A stretch of 64,000 nucleotides of DNA from Terebella lapidaria (GCA_949152475.1 OX424562.1:39604157-39668156), one strand, 5' to 3'. Counted from the first letter of the stretch, positions 38,170 through 49,313 are shown. Made by a program: numbers and translations. Notes: a model not told the origin generated them from the letters alone.

Positions 38170-39530
38170 TATATAATTGTATTATTTATGAACACACTTT
38201 ATGTATGACAGTAGGCCCTATTTTCAACTGGAACCTGGTTGCAAAAAATTTTGAAGCATGTGCAGTTTTGCGCACGTGTCTTGTGGTGCCCCGTAATACT
38301 ACTCGTTCACTGAAAACATATGTGGCGATTCTACCCAAAGATTGTTTTGGCTGTATTCGTACACCAATGTTTGACCACTTCACCTTCAAATTACGCGTCG
38401 TCTTGATGACGGTCAATCCTTTCTTGGCTGACTTCACTATTTCGCGTTTGTGACGTCACACCGTCGTGCTCGTGCGCTGGCAGAGTAAATATTGCCAGGC
38501 CACCTTGCTTTCTTTCAGTTGTCTCAGAGCTGTCAAGGCGAGAGGAGCTGTTACTGTGGAGCTGTTACGGGCTGTTCCCGTCCCCCTTGTTTTGAGTAGA
38601 GGGCCATAGGGCCCGGGAAACAATTCCATGGGAGGCCCAGAAGGGAGGCTGCTTTGATCTGGGGTTCACGCGCCTGGACTTGGACTGGACAGTCTCTCGC
38701 TAATGGATTGGTGCGTAGGACCGCTCTTTTGCCATATAAAAGGAGGGGGCGACTAGCTTAAAGTGTGGCGGGGGGCGGGATGGTGCAGTGGCGGAGTGCT
38801 CGGCCCATGATCTACAGGTTGTGGGTTCGAGTCCGCTCAGCGCCACTTGTACCTGAAAACCTCCCACGCCAGTGCAGCCCGATTGGCGGTAAAAACAAAG
38901 GCCGGGTGGTGTCAGAGACTGTCCATGGTATCTGGCACCTAAAAGATCTCTTGGGATTTATCCTAGAGTAGGGGATTTCCCCGATCCCTAGTTTCTGTCT
39001 AGGGGGCATATCATCTAGTTATGGCGCCTGTCCCACCGACAGGGACAGTGGGACTGGAGCTTAAGTATTCAAGCTATTAATATGCCCGATATCTCCACAT
39101 TTTAGCTTAGAACCGTATTTATGTTAAGAACTGTTTATTTCAAAGATCACTTCGAGCAAAACGAAGGTTTCATTTATTCTAGAGACACTTGGTAGTCCGG
39201 AAAATTGGTGCTGCGATATCCGGCTTGGTAAACGTTGCGGAGATTGACGAAATTTTGTGTTTCAAAATCGCATTTATTCGCATGGTGATACATATTTAAT
39301 CTGTTTGTTTTTTCTCTACATTTCGTGAATAGCTAGGCGCACGGGGACCAAAAAAAAGAAATTAAATGGAAGGGCCTAAATGATTAGTTGAGGTTCTCGC
39401 TCTCATAGTAAGTTTTGATCTCACACAACAGACTAATGCATCACTTTTGCACCATCGCTGGCCCTTGTTGCTGACGTGTAGGCTACGGTTCCTCGGTCCG
39501 TAGTTCTGTAGGTGTTGTGCACCGACATTT
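38170..39530. repeat. Paralogue of 48960-49313, with insertions
   Basis: 38170-38287 matches 48960-49069, 38499-38512 matches 49073-49086, and 39380-39530 matches 49135-49313 (words such as aagttttgatctcacaca and ccatcgctggcccttgttgc, the first base varying). The extra sequence here includes the SINE at 38771. At 39531 the match is broken by element E1. Confidence 0.7.
38771..39065 (+). mobile_element. tRNA-derived SINE
   Basis: The head resembles a tRNA gene with an A-box-like tggtgcagtggcgg (38781-38794) and a perfect B box ggttcgagtcc (38824-38834), as used by RNA polymerase III. A body of about 220 bp unrelated to tRNA follows. No A-rich tail or target duplication was identified, so the 3' border is approximate. 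A genuine tRNA gene is unlikely because no complete cloverleaf with acceptor stem was seen. Confidence 0.65.
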
Positions 39531-40012
39531 TACGGAGCCCCTAATAGGACATGATGAGAAAAAAAATAAACCGTTCGCTCAATTTAATAAATCATTCGCT
39601 CAATTTACCAAATCGTTCGCTCAATATAACAAACTGTTCACTCAATTTAATAAACTGTTCGCTCAATATATTATATCGTTCACTCAATATAATAAACCGT
39701 GTGCTCAATATATCATATCGTTCACTCAATATAATAAACCGACTATAATAAAGTTCTGGCTGGTTTGTCAATCTGTGGGAACGATATAATATATTGAGCG
39801 AACAGTTTATTATATTGAGCGAACGATAAAATATATTGAGTGAACGGTTTATCATATTGAGTGAACAATATAACATATTGAGCGAACGGTTTATTATATT
39901 GAGCGAACGATATAATATATTGAGCGAACGGTTTGTTATATTGAGCGAACAATATAACATATTGAGCGAACGGTTTATTATATTATTGAGTGAACAATAT
40001 AATATATCGTAC
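39531..40012. mobile_element. Palindromic minisatellite element E1 (right end missing)
   Basis: Starts tacggagcccctaataggac. The left half is a run of 21-bp units of the type gttcgctcaatataataaac. A centre near 39740-39785 (actataataaagttctggct) follows, then the same units in reverse complement. The right terminus is absent, and the sequence runs into E2. Confidence 0.75.
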
Positions 40013-40687
40013 TACGGAGCCCCTAATAGGACATGTTGAGATAAAAATTAAACTGTTCACTCAATTTAATAAATCGTTCGCTCAATTTAACAAACTGTTC
40101 ACTCAATATAATAAATCGTTCACTCAATATATTATATTGTTCGCTCAATATAACAAACCGTTCACTCAATATATTATATCGTTCGCTCAATATAATAAAC
40201 TGTTCACTCAATATATTATATTGTTCACTCAATAATATAATAAACCGTTCCCTCAATATGTTATATGGTTCGCTCAATATATTAAATCGTTCGCTCAATA
40301 TATTATATCGTTCGCTCAATATAATAAACCGTTCGCTCAATATGTTATATTGTTCGCTCAATATAATAAACCGTTCACTCAATATATTATATCGTTCGCT
40401 CAATATAATAAACTGTTCGCTCAATATATAATATCGTTCCCACGGATTGACAAACCGGCCAGAACTTTATTATAGTCGGTTTATTATATTGAGTGAACGA
40501 TATGATATATTGAGCGCACAGTTTATTATATTGAGCGAACGATATAATATATTGAGTGAACGGTTTGTTATATTGAGCGAACGATATAACATATTGAGCG
40601 AACGGTTTATTATATTGAGCGAACGATTTAATATATTGAGCGAACAGTTTATTTTTTTTCTCAACATGTCCTATTAGGGGCTCCGTA
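40013..40687. mobile_element. Palindromic minisatellite element E2
   Basis: Begins tacggagcccctaataggac and ends gtcctattaggggctccgta. The arms are made of alternating 21-bp units around a centre at about 40435-40480 (gttcccacggattgac...). The two arms differ in unit number. No matching target duplication at its edges (cgtac against gttat), consistent with rearrangement together with E1. Confidence 0.85.
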
Positions 40688-40714
40688 GTTATGACTACAA
40701 GTACATACAGTTTC

Positions 40715-41487
40715 GCAATCTACGGAGCCCCTAATAGGACATGTTGAGAAAAAAACAAACTGTTTGCTCAATTTAATGAATCGTTCGCTCAATATAACAA
40801 ACTGTTCACTCAATATAATAAATCGTTCACTCAATATACTATATCGTTCGCTCAATATAACAAACCGTTCACTCAATATATTATATCATTCGCTCAATAT
40901 AATAAACTGTTCGCTCAATATATTATATTGTTCACTCAATAATATAATAAATCGTTCACTCAATATACTATATCGTTCGCTCAATATAACAAACCGTTCA
41001 CTCAATATATTATATCGTTCGCTCAATATAATAAACTGTTCGCTCAATATATTATATTGTTCACTCAATAATATAATAAATCGTTCGCTCAATATGTTAT
41101 ATGGTTCGCTCAATATAATAAATCGTTCGCTCAATATATTATATCGTTCACTCAATATAATAAACCGTTCGCTCAATATGTTATATCGTTTGCTCAATAT
41201 AATAAACCGTTCACTCAATATATTATATCGTTCCCACGGATTGACACACCGGCCAGAACTTTATTATAGTCGGTTTATTATATTGAGTGAACGATATGAT
41301 ATATTGAGCGCACGGTTTATTATATTGAGTGAATGATATAATATATTGAGCGAACAGTTTATTAAATTGAGTGAACAGTTTGTTATATTGAGCGAACGAT
41401 TTGGTAAATTGAGCGAATGATTTATTAAATTGAGCGAACGGTTTATTTTTTTTCTCAACATGTCCTATTAGGGGCTCCGTAGCAATC
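40715..41487. mobile_element. Palindromic minisatellite element E3 with 6-bp target duplication
   Basis: The element at 40721-41481 has the same ends as E2 and is flanked by gcaatc on both sides (40715-40720, 41482-41487). Its arms consist of 21-bp units pairing into 42-bp dimers (ctcaatataataaac alternating with ctcaatatattatat). All frames are open only because of the 21-bp period. The terminal 14 bases are shared with the 101-bp MITE at 10335. Confidence 0.9.
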
Positions 41488-42726
41488 AAATATTTATAGA
41501 ATAAGTATGTATTCAGTTGTGATTTGACATAAACCATAAAATATGCATGTGAAAATTCAACTAACTTTCATAGATAAATGATCAAAGGGCGAGTATAAAT
41601 TGCATGTGAAGTTCTTCTAACATAAGTCAGAGAATACAATTTGTTGTTCCTTATGTATACAGATACTGACGTGCATATTTATTTTCAACTACTTGGCAAT
41701 AATAGTGGCACACCTTTCTAGTACAGTGTACTCTGTATGAAGTGTATCTCCAGGGGACCAGGGAAAATCCGGTGTGGACAGAGCGCAGGTTTATCAAGAG
41801 TCTTAAGGGAGAGAACATCGATCATCTCACCTGATATGCAGATACCGGCCGACTTCGTTTTTCACTGTTGCACAACACAGCATAACTAAATACCGGCCAG
41901 CTATTTTAATACATGTAGTTACAAACTTTAAGGACATTGGCGTAGTTAATATTTTGTTTTTGGCAATAGGTCGGATCTGTATAGATTCATTGCTAAACAT
42001 TCAAGTAAATAACTTTAGTCAATCGATTATTAATTGTAGGTTTTCTATTGACATAATTATAATCTTGTGCTATTAGCACAAAAACCAATTGCAGAATATA
42101 CATAGTGAGACAAGATTGCATGATGTAATAGAATTGTTGTCTGTGTTTATAGCATGCGCTGATTGATAATCACCTTGAACAATGCGTGTCACCCCAGTGA
42201 TGAGCTAGCAGTGATTGACTTGGGAAATCATGTCCGGTAAATTATGTATTTATTCCCACAGAAAGACGACTCGGTGATGCCTTTGATATTATTTATTTGG
42301 AATGATTTGTGGTACGAGGAGACTCGGACCACATGTAGATTGAAATAGCATATTTGGAAAAATTGAAACCAGATTAATATCTACGGTGACAGGAATAGTG
42401 AAAGTATTGATGACAAGGAATACACAAGACATAAGCACATACGACGAGGCAGAAGTATGCATATTATGAACATGACAAACTGAATAGAGAACATATATAT
42501 CACAGTGGTGACAAGAAAATTGATTGGCAAATACATGATACGAGCACTACTACATTGGAACAAAACCTAACTACACATGTACATACACTGTAATACAAAG
42601 AACAACACAAAGGTCTGATTATTAGATGGATAGTAGGCACATACAGTGAATCTTGGCCCAAAGGCGGCAAGGGGACACAGCGTATACATACACGCTGAGG
42701 AACACAGACGAGATGAACGGTTGGGC
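41488..42726. other. Gene-free stretch
   Basis: No gene seen. The distal part, about 42350-42726, may be the 3' untranslated and terminal region of the adjacent minus-strand DIRS/Ngaro element, but I could not find its repeat. Confidence 0.35.
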
Positions 42727-43630
42727 GGATCATGAATTATGGATTGTGGAAGGCTTAATGTATCGGAGATATGCATTTGACTTCCAGCGACCAATGAGGG
42801 CAATTTCAGTGTGGCTATAGCCTTGCTTTTTAAGATCAGTGGTTTTACCAATGCGAAATGAATGGGTGTTATAAGACTTGGGGTTGTGACCTGCGGATAG
42901 TAGGACAGAGTGAAGGACATGTAGGAGTTGAGTCCTGGATATTGGTTTCTTGTTCTGGTGGCAAAAAGCGGGACCTGTAAACGGGCCTCGATGGCGGAGG
43001 TATTGAGCAAAGGACTTGACAGGACATGTAGCGGAACCCGTGGAGCGAAGGATAAGAGGAGGCGGGTTGGGAGTGTTTGAATGAGCGAAATGAGATTTTG
43101 AGTTTTGACGCGTGTTTGGATTTGTGGAGTTGGGAGAGCTGGAGAGTATGTGATGCTTTGGGGGTTGCACAGACTTCGCTGACTCGTAGAGCTCCATGGT
43201 ACATGAGGGTGAACATAGCAGTGTACAAAGATTTGTTATACTTTGAGTGGTTGGACAATTGGATGGAGTTGATTAACTGAGACAGGGTATGATGTGAAAT
43301 TGGTTTTCTTTCCCTTGGGATGGCGTCACGTTTGGCATAAGCGATCAGAAGTTTTTTGATAGAAAAAGACTGAGTTGGATTCGGGAAGCTCAGAGTTTCA
43401 TGCATGAACCCAATAGCAGACATATGGGATTTGATGGTTGATGCTTTTAGGTGGTTATAATGCAGATGGGTGACATACAGTGCAGTGTCTGACGAGGTAG
43501 CTGGCAAGTGTGAGACTGCAAGTATATCACGGCGAAATTGGGTGAAGCGGTGCCAATGAGCTTGGTAGGCCTTGATTGCACTTGGTGACAAAGATTGGAG
43601 GACGTCACGGTTCAGGAGATGTTGAAGTTT
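42727..43630 (-). pseudogene. Tyrosine recombinase of the DIRS/Ngaro element
   Basis: The N-terminal SAM-like part (SAIKAYQAHWHRFTQF) and the first catalytic arginine (MYHGALRVSEV) are read in one frame. The catalytic box HSFRIG (H-x-x-R), the GRWKSNAY tryptophan region and the nucleophile tyrosine (AYLRYIKP) lie in another frame. The switch is needed at about 43060-43075, so a frameshift mutation separates the halves. All four hallmark residues are otherwise present. The ORF begins by overlapping the end of the RNase H frame near 43711, as is common in these elements. The enzyme would recombine a circular cDNA into the genome. Confidence 0.8.
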
Positions 43631-43704
43631 TCCGGCTGTAGGTGTACTGGGATAGGCGTCGGATTGGGTTCCATTTGGTAAGCCTTCAGCATCTGGGTTG
43701 TGAC

Positions 43705-44298
43705 CTAAAAACGAGAGATGCGATCTGGTAAGACATTTGTTAGCCCGGGGATATGTTCAGCTCTTAGGGTAATGTTGTATTGGATTAGAATTAGGATGAG
43801 GGAGCGTAGGATTGTCATGGCCTGTTTGTTTTTGGTGGTTTGAGAGTTGATGATGTCGCATACAGCAATGTTGTCTGTGCTAAAGAGTACATTTCTATTG
43901 TGTATGTGGTTGCCGAACATGGAGATAATGACGTAGATGGGGAAGAGCTCCAATACTGTGATATGTAGGTCAGACCACGAAGACGGGAAGGGGTGTTGGA
44001 TCCAGGCCTCTTGGTAGACTGCCCCGAAACCGGCAGGGCATGCGTCTGATGCCATTCGGAGACTGGCTGAAGAGATGATCCCCAAGGAACGGAAGAAAGT
44101 AATGCCATTGTAATCGCGGAGGAATCGCAGCCACATCATTAGGTCAGACTTCGTTTCCTGTGTCAGTCGAACGAGCTAGAAAGGCTTCATGTTTGGGCGT
44201 AACAGGTCAATTAGTTGTCTGATGAATGGGCGTGCTGGGACCACTGAAGCTGCAAAACTCAGTTTGCCTATTAGTGTTTGGAGTTGTGCATAAGTTAT
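43705..44298 (-). pseudogene. RNase H domain of the DIRS/Ngaro element
   Basis: Translation shows SDACPAGFGAVYQE, LELFPIYVI, FSTDNIAVCDIINSQTTKNK and RAEHIPGLTNVLPDRISRF, the ordered motifs of the RNase H domain in DIRS-type pol. The frame is continuous with the reverse transcriptase except for two TAG codons, at 44299-44301 and 44176-44178. It would degrade the RNA strand of the cDNA hybrid. Confidence 0.75.
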
Positions 44299-44301
44299 CT
44301 A

Positions 44302-45150
44302 TTTGGCCAAGATAGAGTCTTGGGTGACCCTGGCATATTCCTGAAGTTTGTCTTCAGGAAGGTGGGCAGCTTGGAGAACTGTGTCGAGTTCGATGCCCAG
44401 GAATACAGTGTTGGTAGATGGGGATGTAGTTTTTTCTGGTGACATGGGGATGCCGATGTCTTGACACAGGTCGAGGAGTGCTTGAAGGTCGGCTTGGCAG
44501 GTAACAACGTCTGGGGCTAGGATTAGAAAATCGTCGATCATGTGGAGACAGTGGGCTCTCGGGTGATAGTATTGGAAGATTGCTTGAACTGCAGTTGAAA
44601 AAGTCTCGAAGATGTTACAGGAGCTAGCACAGCCCTGTGGCAGACACTTATCGTAGTAATATTTCCCATTGTGACACATGCCCAGCTTAGGGTAGTCCTG
44701 GGGGTGGATGGGAATCAGACGATAGGCATCCGCAATATCAGTCTTAGCTGTAAATGCCGAGGGGGGTAGTGTGAGGAGGATTTTGATGGCATCAGCAATG
44801 GTGGTATAGTGGACGGTTTTGGCTGATTTTGGGATGGTGTCGTTTACGGATGTTCCATCATAGGGGTAGGACAAGTTATGAATCAGTCGATAACTACCTT
44901 TTTTCTTCTTCTCACGAACGTTGAGAGGGGAGATTTGGGATGGGGAGAAGGGAGGGTGATCGAATGGACCGGCAATGCGGCCTGCTTGAATTTCCCGGTC
45001 CAGTTTGGAGTCAACTACGTCTGTGAAATCACGAGCTGAAGAACTGTTGTGTGGAGATTGGTCCTGGACAGGGTTCATGGATGCAAGTGAGAAGCCCGAG
45101 GTGAAACCTTCCACCCGGTACTTGGTTAGTGATGGATCATATTGTATTTG
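44302..45150 (-). pseudogene. Reverse transcriptase of the DIRS/Ngaro element
   Basis: Contains KKGSYRLIHNLSYP, AKTDIADAYRLIPIHP, LPQGCASSCNIFE and the catalytic MIDD (MIDDFLI; the three codons for IDD at 44530-44538), typical of DIRS-type enzymes. The N-terminal part (RLQHYLSKYN) is read in a different frame from YDPSLTKYRVEGF, so a small indel at about 45135-45145 disrupts it. The ORF overlaps or abuts the end of Gag (TAA at 45202-45204). Confidence 0.8.
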
Positions 45151-45201
45151 GATAGATAGTGCTGAAGGCGGTGTGCCGACACAGGGGTGGTAACGGTGTG
45201 G

Positions 45202-46782
45202 TTATTTGGTCTGGTGTTTGGCAGGTTGTTTGGTTGTGGGAGCTGAAGGGTTGGTTGGTTGTTTGATGGTGGGCTGGGTACAGGGGCGGTAGACTGGATG
45301 TCGTGCAGAACATCTGGGGCATTTGTGCTGAAAGGAACAATCTGTGCCTTTGGTGCATCGTCCATCCCGTGTGTGGAACTGAATGCAGTAGCCAAGGGGA
45401 ATAGGGTTGCCATCTGGGGTTTTGAGGGTTTGGCCGCTCTGATTGGATTGTCCGCTTTGTCGTCGGGTTGATTGAGGTTGGGGACGAAAATTATTTCGGC
45501 GCATGGGTCCGTACTGGAGTTGGAGGTCAGTGCGGATGGTGGACCAAAGACAGGAGTTGGATTCCCGGTCACGGCGGAAATGTTGATCATATGCTTGCCA
45601 ATCATAGCCTAGCCGTGACATGTCCACTATCTGTTTTTTATATGTGAGGAGTGCTCGTGACAGTTTGGCAGCTTGGTTCCTGGATCGTGCTCTCCCCACG
45701 TAGACAGCGGAGAAAGTGTCGAAAGCGTCAAGCCATTGTGATAGCGTGAGTATGTCTTTTGAGTGGGAGCGTGGTTTGGATGTGTCTGAAGTGGAAGTAG
45801 ATTGGTGAGGAGATGATGAGCGGTGTTGAGGAAGTAATGTTGACATCTCGAGAAATTTATCTCGAAGGATCTTAGAGCCAGTTTTGGAGGGGACAGTGGA
45901 GCCCACTATGGCACCAAAAGAGATTAGGGGATGATCTGAGTCTGATGAAGAGGAATTAGAAGAGGATGAGGAGGAAGAGGAAGTACCTGAATGGCGTGAG
46001 CGACGTGGAGGTGGGGACCGGTTGCGGCGGCGTTTGTGGTCGCGATGGTGCCGAGATCGCGATCTACGGTACCGGTGAGAACTACGAGAGGATGAGTGGC
46101 GGTGTGAAGACTTGTGGCGGTGGCCTTTAGAAGGGGAGCGGTACTATAATTCACGAGAATACGCAGACTTTTGCTGGGGAGGACGTTTGGAATGGGAGGA
46201 GCGGGAAGGGGAGGGTGAGGATTCCAGAGAAGACTCTGATTCCTGGCGATGGGGATGTGAGTGGTGGGACTGTGACTCACGGTGGTGACGGCGTTTAGGG
46301 CGGGACTGGCGGGGGAGTGAGTCGAGACAAGTCTCTGACTCGTGATGCTGGTGATGGTTTTGGCGGGACGGGGAATGGCAACGCTGTGATTCAAAAGAAG
46401 ACTCTGAATCACATTGGAGGCTGTGTCGGTGTCGGGCGCGGCGTGTAGGCGGTGGGGACTGGTGGTCAGAAGAGGATTCTGAGACACGATCGATGTGGAG
46501 TGGTTGGGGGTGCCGCCTTGTAGTAGGTCGTTTAGGGACGGGAGCAGAGGAAGTGTCTGGGGTGTCGACATCGCTTGGATGAGGGGGATTGCCGTGGGCT
46601 GCTGTGCTTGTGGACGGCAAGGGCGGGTAGTTCTTTCTTTCGGCTGCCAGGCGTTGGCGTAGGGCTGTGACATCTCGCAATATTTTTTGCATATCACAAT
46701 CTGGAGGCGCAGCATCAGGGGGCTGAGACAAAGAGGTGGTGGTTGCTGGGGATTTCCCCTTTTTTCCAGCCCGTTTAGGCAT
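45202..46782 (-). pseudogene. Gag-like protein of the DIRS/Ngaro element
   Basis: One reading frame from MPKRAGKKGK (ATG at 46782-46780) to the TAA at 45202, interrupted once by TAG at 46144-46146. The first half is a basic RS-like region rich in SESS, RSRP and HRES. After the stop the same frame continues as another RS stretch. The globular Gag part follows (QWLDAFDTFSAVYVG... WQAYDQHFRRDRES), then a cysteine/histidine cluster (C-x8-C-x5-C-x3-H, then CPRCSARHPVYRPC) that should bind nucleic acid. Readthrough of the single amber codon is possible in principle, but the neighbouring damage favours decay. Confidence 0.75.
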
Positions 46783-47056
46783 GGTGGACCAGTAGGTGGC
46801 GTAGTGCAAGTGCACCAGAGGTATGGGTCTTCAGGTGGGAAAATGAGGCTGGGTTTGAGGCCGCACCTGGAAAATATAAGTATAAAATATGTGACAGAAA
46901 CATGCTGTGGCTGGGTATATTGCCGGTAGTAATTACTGCTGGGTAGCAGCCAAAATGAAAGGCTAGGGTAGGAAGATTACTTGAAATAGAAACTGGTGTA
47001 ACCAAGCAGGATAAAGAATAATTGAGTTAATACATGTAGAAAGATTGAGAAGCACC

Positions 47057-47770
47057 TCAGTGGTATCTAGGGCTGTAGTACAGCAGCCCGTGGCGTACTC
47101 GGGCTTTGTAAAGGCGTCGGGCGGCTGATGACGTAAGATGTATGCCGTCAGATGAATCAATTGATGAGAGGTCTTGTCCAGATTTATGGTATCCCCGTAT
47201 TTTGTTGTAGTGAATGTTTGTTTTAGATTGACAGATGGTTTTGATGTGGAAGTTGTAACAGTTTCTGTTGTCTCGGAAAACACTGGGGGAATTTGATGCA
47301 AGTTTGGCTTCTCGGGGTGCGACACTGTTCAGTACGACGACTTCTGTGAGGACTGCGTCAATTAATTCCTGGGCATATTTGATTGCCGCAGTGGGGAGTC
47401 GCAGGCAAGCAGAACTGTCTACTCCGTCAAGATTTGCCAGGTCATTTGATTCTATATCGATGAGAATGATGTCCAATGGTGATGTTAAATATATTTCATG
47501 CAGCGGGGTTTTGAGGTCATCTAGTTGGTGAATGAAATTGACTTTGTCACACAGAGCATAGACTGCGCGAAATCGACCGTCCAGCGCGATGTTTTTAGCC
47601 AAAATGGCGGCGTCTTCCTTCTCAGTAATGTTCGGGTTTCTCCGTGCGGAATCAGAATTTCCTTTCACGAAACGTCGTACAAAGAGTGTCCTATGAGAGC
47701 CGCATACATTGTTAGTCAAAAGCACATGAAATAGGCTGTCTTGCAAGACAAATACAACGATATTGTTCAA
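47057..47770 (-). CDS. SGNH hydrolase-like ORF of the DIRS/Ngaro element
   Basis: An intact 237-codon frame. It shows IILIDIESNDLANL (SGNH block III, with Asn in SND) and DGIHLTS (block V, catalytic Asp and His). The block I serine is not in a clean GDS; the nearest candidate is the CGSHRTLFVRRF segment, which looks altered, so activity is doubtful. SGNH-type ORFs are known companions of Ngaro-group elements, where they may act on lipids or carbohydrate esters; the role is unproven. It is transcribed in the same direction as Gag and ends 240 bp upstream of the Gag start region. The position before Gag is not the arrangement I would have expected. Confidence 0.6.
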   Translation of the reverse strand: MNNIVVFVLQDSLFHVLLTNNVCGSHRTLFVRRFVKGNSDSARRNPNITEKEDAAILAKNIALDGRFRAVYALCDKVNFIHQLDDLKTPLHEIYLTSPLDIILIDIESNDLANLDGVDSSACLRLPTAAIKYAQELIDAVLTEVVVLNSVAPREAKLASNSPSVFRDNRNCYNFHIKTICQSKTNIHYNKIRGYHKSGQDLSSIDSSDGIHLTSSAARRLYKARVRHGLLYYSPRYH

Positions 47771-48289
47771 GTTTCGACGGACAGAAAAATATTTTGTGAA
47801 TCTGATTGTGTCGACATCGAAACGAGGCTGATGAAAAGATAATGAGATCGAGATCTCGCGAGAGTTGAAGGAGAGGTACAGGAAATTAAAGCTGTAGGAA
47901 GTGGTGTATTAAAGCTGGAGTGAACATATTATAAATGACCGAGTCAGTCTTCATGTGAATAAATGGATTTATTTATAAATCCGAATTTTTCAAACGGCCC
48001 CTAACTGACGAAGTTTAGTTGTTAATTACAATTTGTGAGCGCCATGTTGATGCTGTTGTGTTTACAAAGACGTGTGACAAAAGCGCAGCCTCTGACATCG
48101 GTCTGTGATCCGATGGAGTATGGCTGATTGCAATTTAGACACCACAGTTTTGAATTATTGAGGTAACGCCGGTTTGGACAATACGATATGGCCGGTTGGG
48201 TCACAGGAATAGGGCCGGTTTTCAGAATGGAAGAACGCTGGTATGGACAAAATTCTGGTATATACAAGAGCCGGTTTCGACAGAGTACA
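47771..48289. other. Possible upstream region of the retroelement
   Basis: No coding signal. It may contain the promoter and 5' end of the minus-strand retroelement, but no boundary is visible. Confidence 0.3.
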
Positions 48290-48535
48290 CTGACATACAT
48301 CTGTTTCGGATTTCTAAATTGTTTTCGTAGGTTGTTGGGCAGTTGTATACTAATTCCATCGGGTGTACAGTGGAGACGGCTATATTTCACACTGTCTGCC
48401 CCTGATGACGCCAGTGTGTCTTTGGATAAACTATTTGGTCGGGCTTTGTTTCTATTGCAAAATGTTGTGTTTTGCGTTTGTGATTGGCATCATCAAAATC
48501 TGACTGTATTGGTGGTAATAGATTGATACTTACAT
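48290..48535 (-). repeat. Minus-strand copy of the 364-bp family
   Basis: Reverse complement of the array unit from the acagatgtatgtcagt side to gtaagtatcaatctatta, with substitutions. It also interrupts otherwise unique sequence. Confidence 0.8.
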
Positions 48536-48886
48536 AACATACACATGTATGGTCCACTAAGCCTGGTTTGTCTCCCGACTTCACCTGTGCCTTGTGATGA
48601 ATGAGAAACGGATCACATATACCAATACGGGGGGCTCCGCAAGTTCAACAAAACTCTTCATATGACAGGAGTGGCCGGCAACTATTATAAATCTCCGCAA
48701 CAACAAGCTCCGCAGGCTTCGAACAAATATAATGCTCGGTAACTTTTGTAATTTTGATAATGCGAATGTTTATAGGGCTTATGTTATATGCTTTATTATT
48801 GGTACAGGGAAGGACAGGGGCACAGTCTCTCTAAAGAGGGGGCAATTTTTGTCAGACATCATTTAATTTTGTCTGAAAGGAGGGGT

Positions 48887-48939
48887 GGGGGGGGGGGGGG
48901 CACGTGCAGCCTGTGCCCCCTCGCCCCCCCCCCCCCCTA
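48887..48939. repeat. G run and C run in inverted arrangement
   Basis: A G tract ending at about 48900, then cacgtgcagcctgtg, then C tracts to about 48939. It could form a very stable hairpin or quadruplex. Such runs are also prone to sequencing error. Confidence 0.7.
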
Positions 48940-48959
48940 GATACGCCTATGTTACTGGT

Positions 48960-49313
48960 ATGTACTTGTATTATTTATGAACAAACTTTAGGTATGGCAG
49001 TATTTTCGACTAGAACCTGGTTGCAGATAATCTTAAAGCATGTCAAGTTTTGCGCAAGTGTCTTGTGGTCTGTCACCTTGCTTCATCAATCAATTTAGAA
49101 AAACATGCAGCACAAGTGACTGGTGCCTGATGGACCATCAATGATTAGTGGAGGTTCTCGCTCTGATAATAAGTTTTGATCTCACACAGCAGACTATAGC
49201 ATCACTTTTGCATCATCGCTGGCCCTTGTTGCTGATGTGTAGCATACGGTTCCTCAGTCCATAGTCCCCCCCCCCCCCCCTTGTGTGTAGGTGTTGTAGT
49301 TGTGTACCAACGT
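48960..49313. repeat. Uninterrupted paralogue of 38170-39530
   Basis: Shorter copy lacking the SINE and the E1 element. It preserves the sequence on both sides of the E1 insertion point (near 49313: taccaacgttttcctacttt), apart from a C run at 49267-49280. Confidence 0.65.

Larger units (their letters stand above)
42727..47770 (-). mobile_element. Decayed DIRS/Ngaro-like tyrosine-recombinase retroelement
   Basis: In order of transcription: SGNH hydrolase-like ORF, Gag, reverse transcriptase, RNase H and tyrosine recombinase. Such elements integrate through a circular intermediate using a recombinase in place of an integrase, and leave no target duplication. Terminal split direct repeats or inverted repeats were looked for at 47771-48000 and 42300-42726 and not found by eye, so the limits are those of the coding part. 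Stops and frameshifts in Gag, RT and recombinase make it inactive. Confidence 0.8.

Noticed and set aside
38771..38850. tRNA gene
   Set aside because: A and B boxes are present, but a full cloverleaf is not seen and a non-tRNA body follows. A SINE head fits better.
39517..41537. Open frames with SLNIINR or LSERFII repeats
   Set aside because: Products of the 21-bp units in the palindromic elements, present on both strands.
42300..48000. Split direct repeats or terminal inverted repeats of the DIRS/Ngaro element
   Set aside because: Looked for on both sides of the coding part and not found by eye, so the ends are left undefined.
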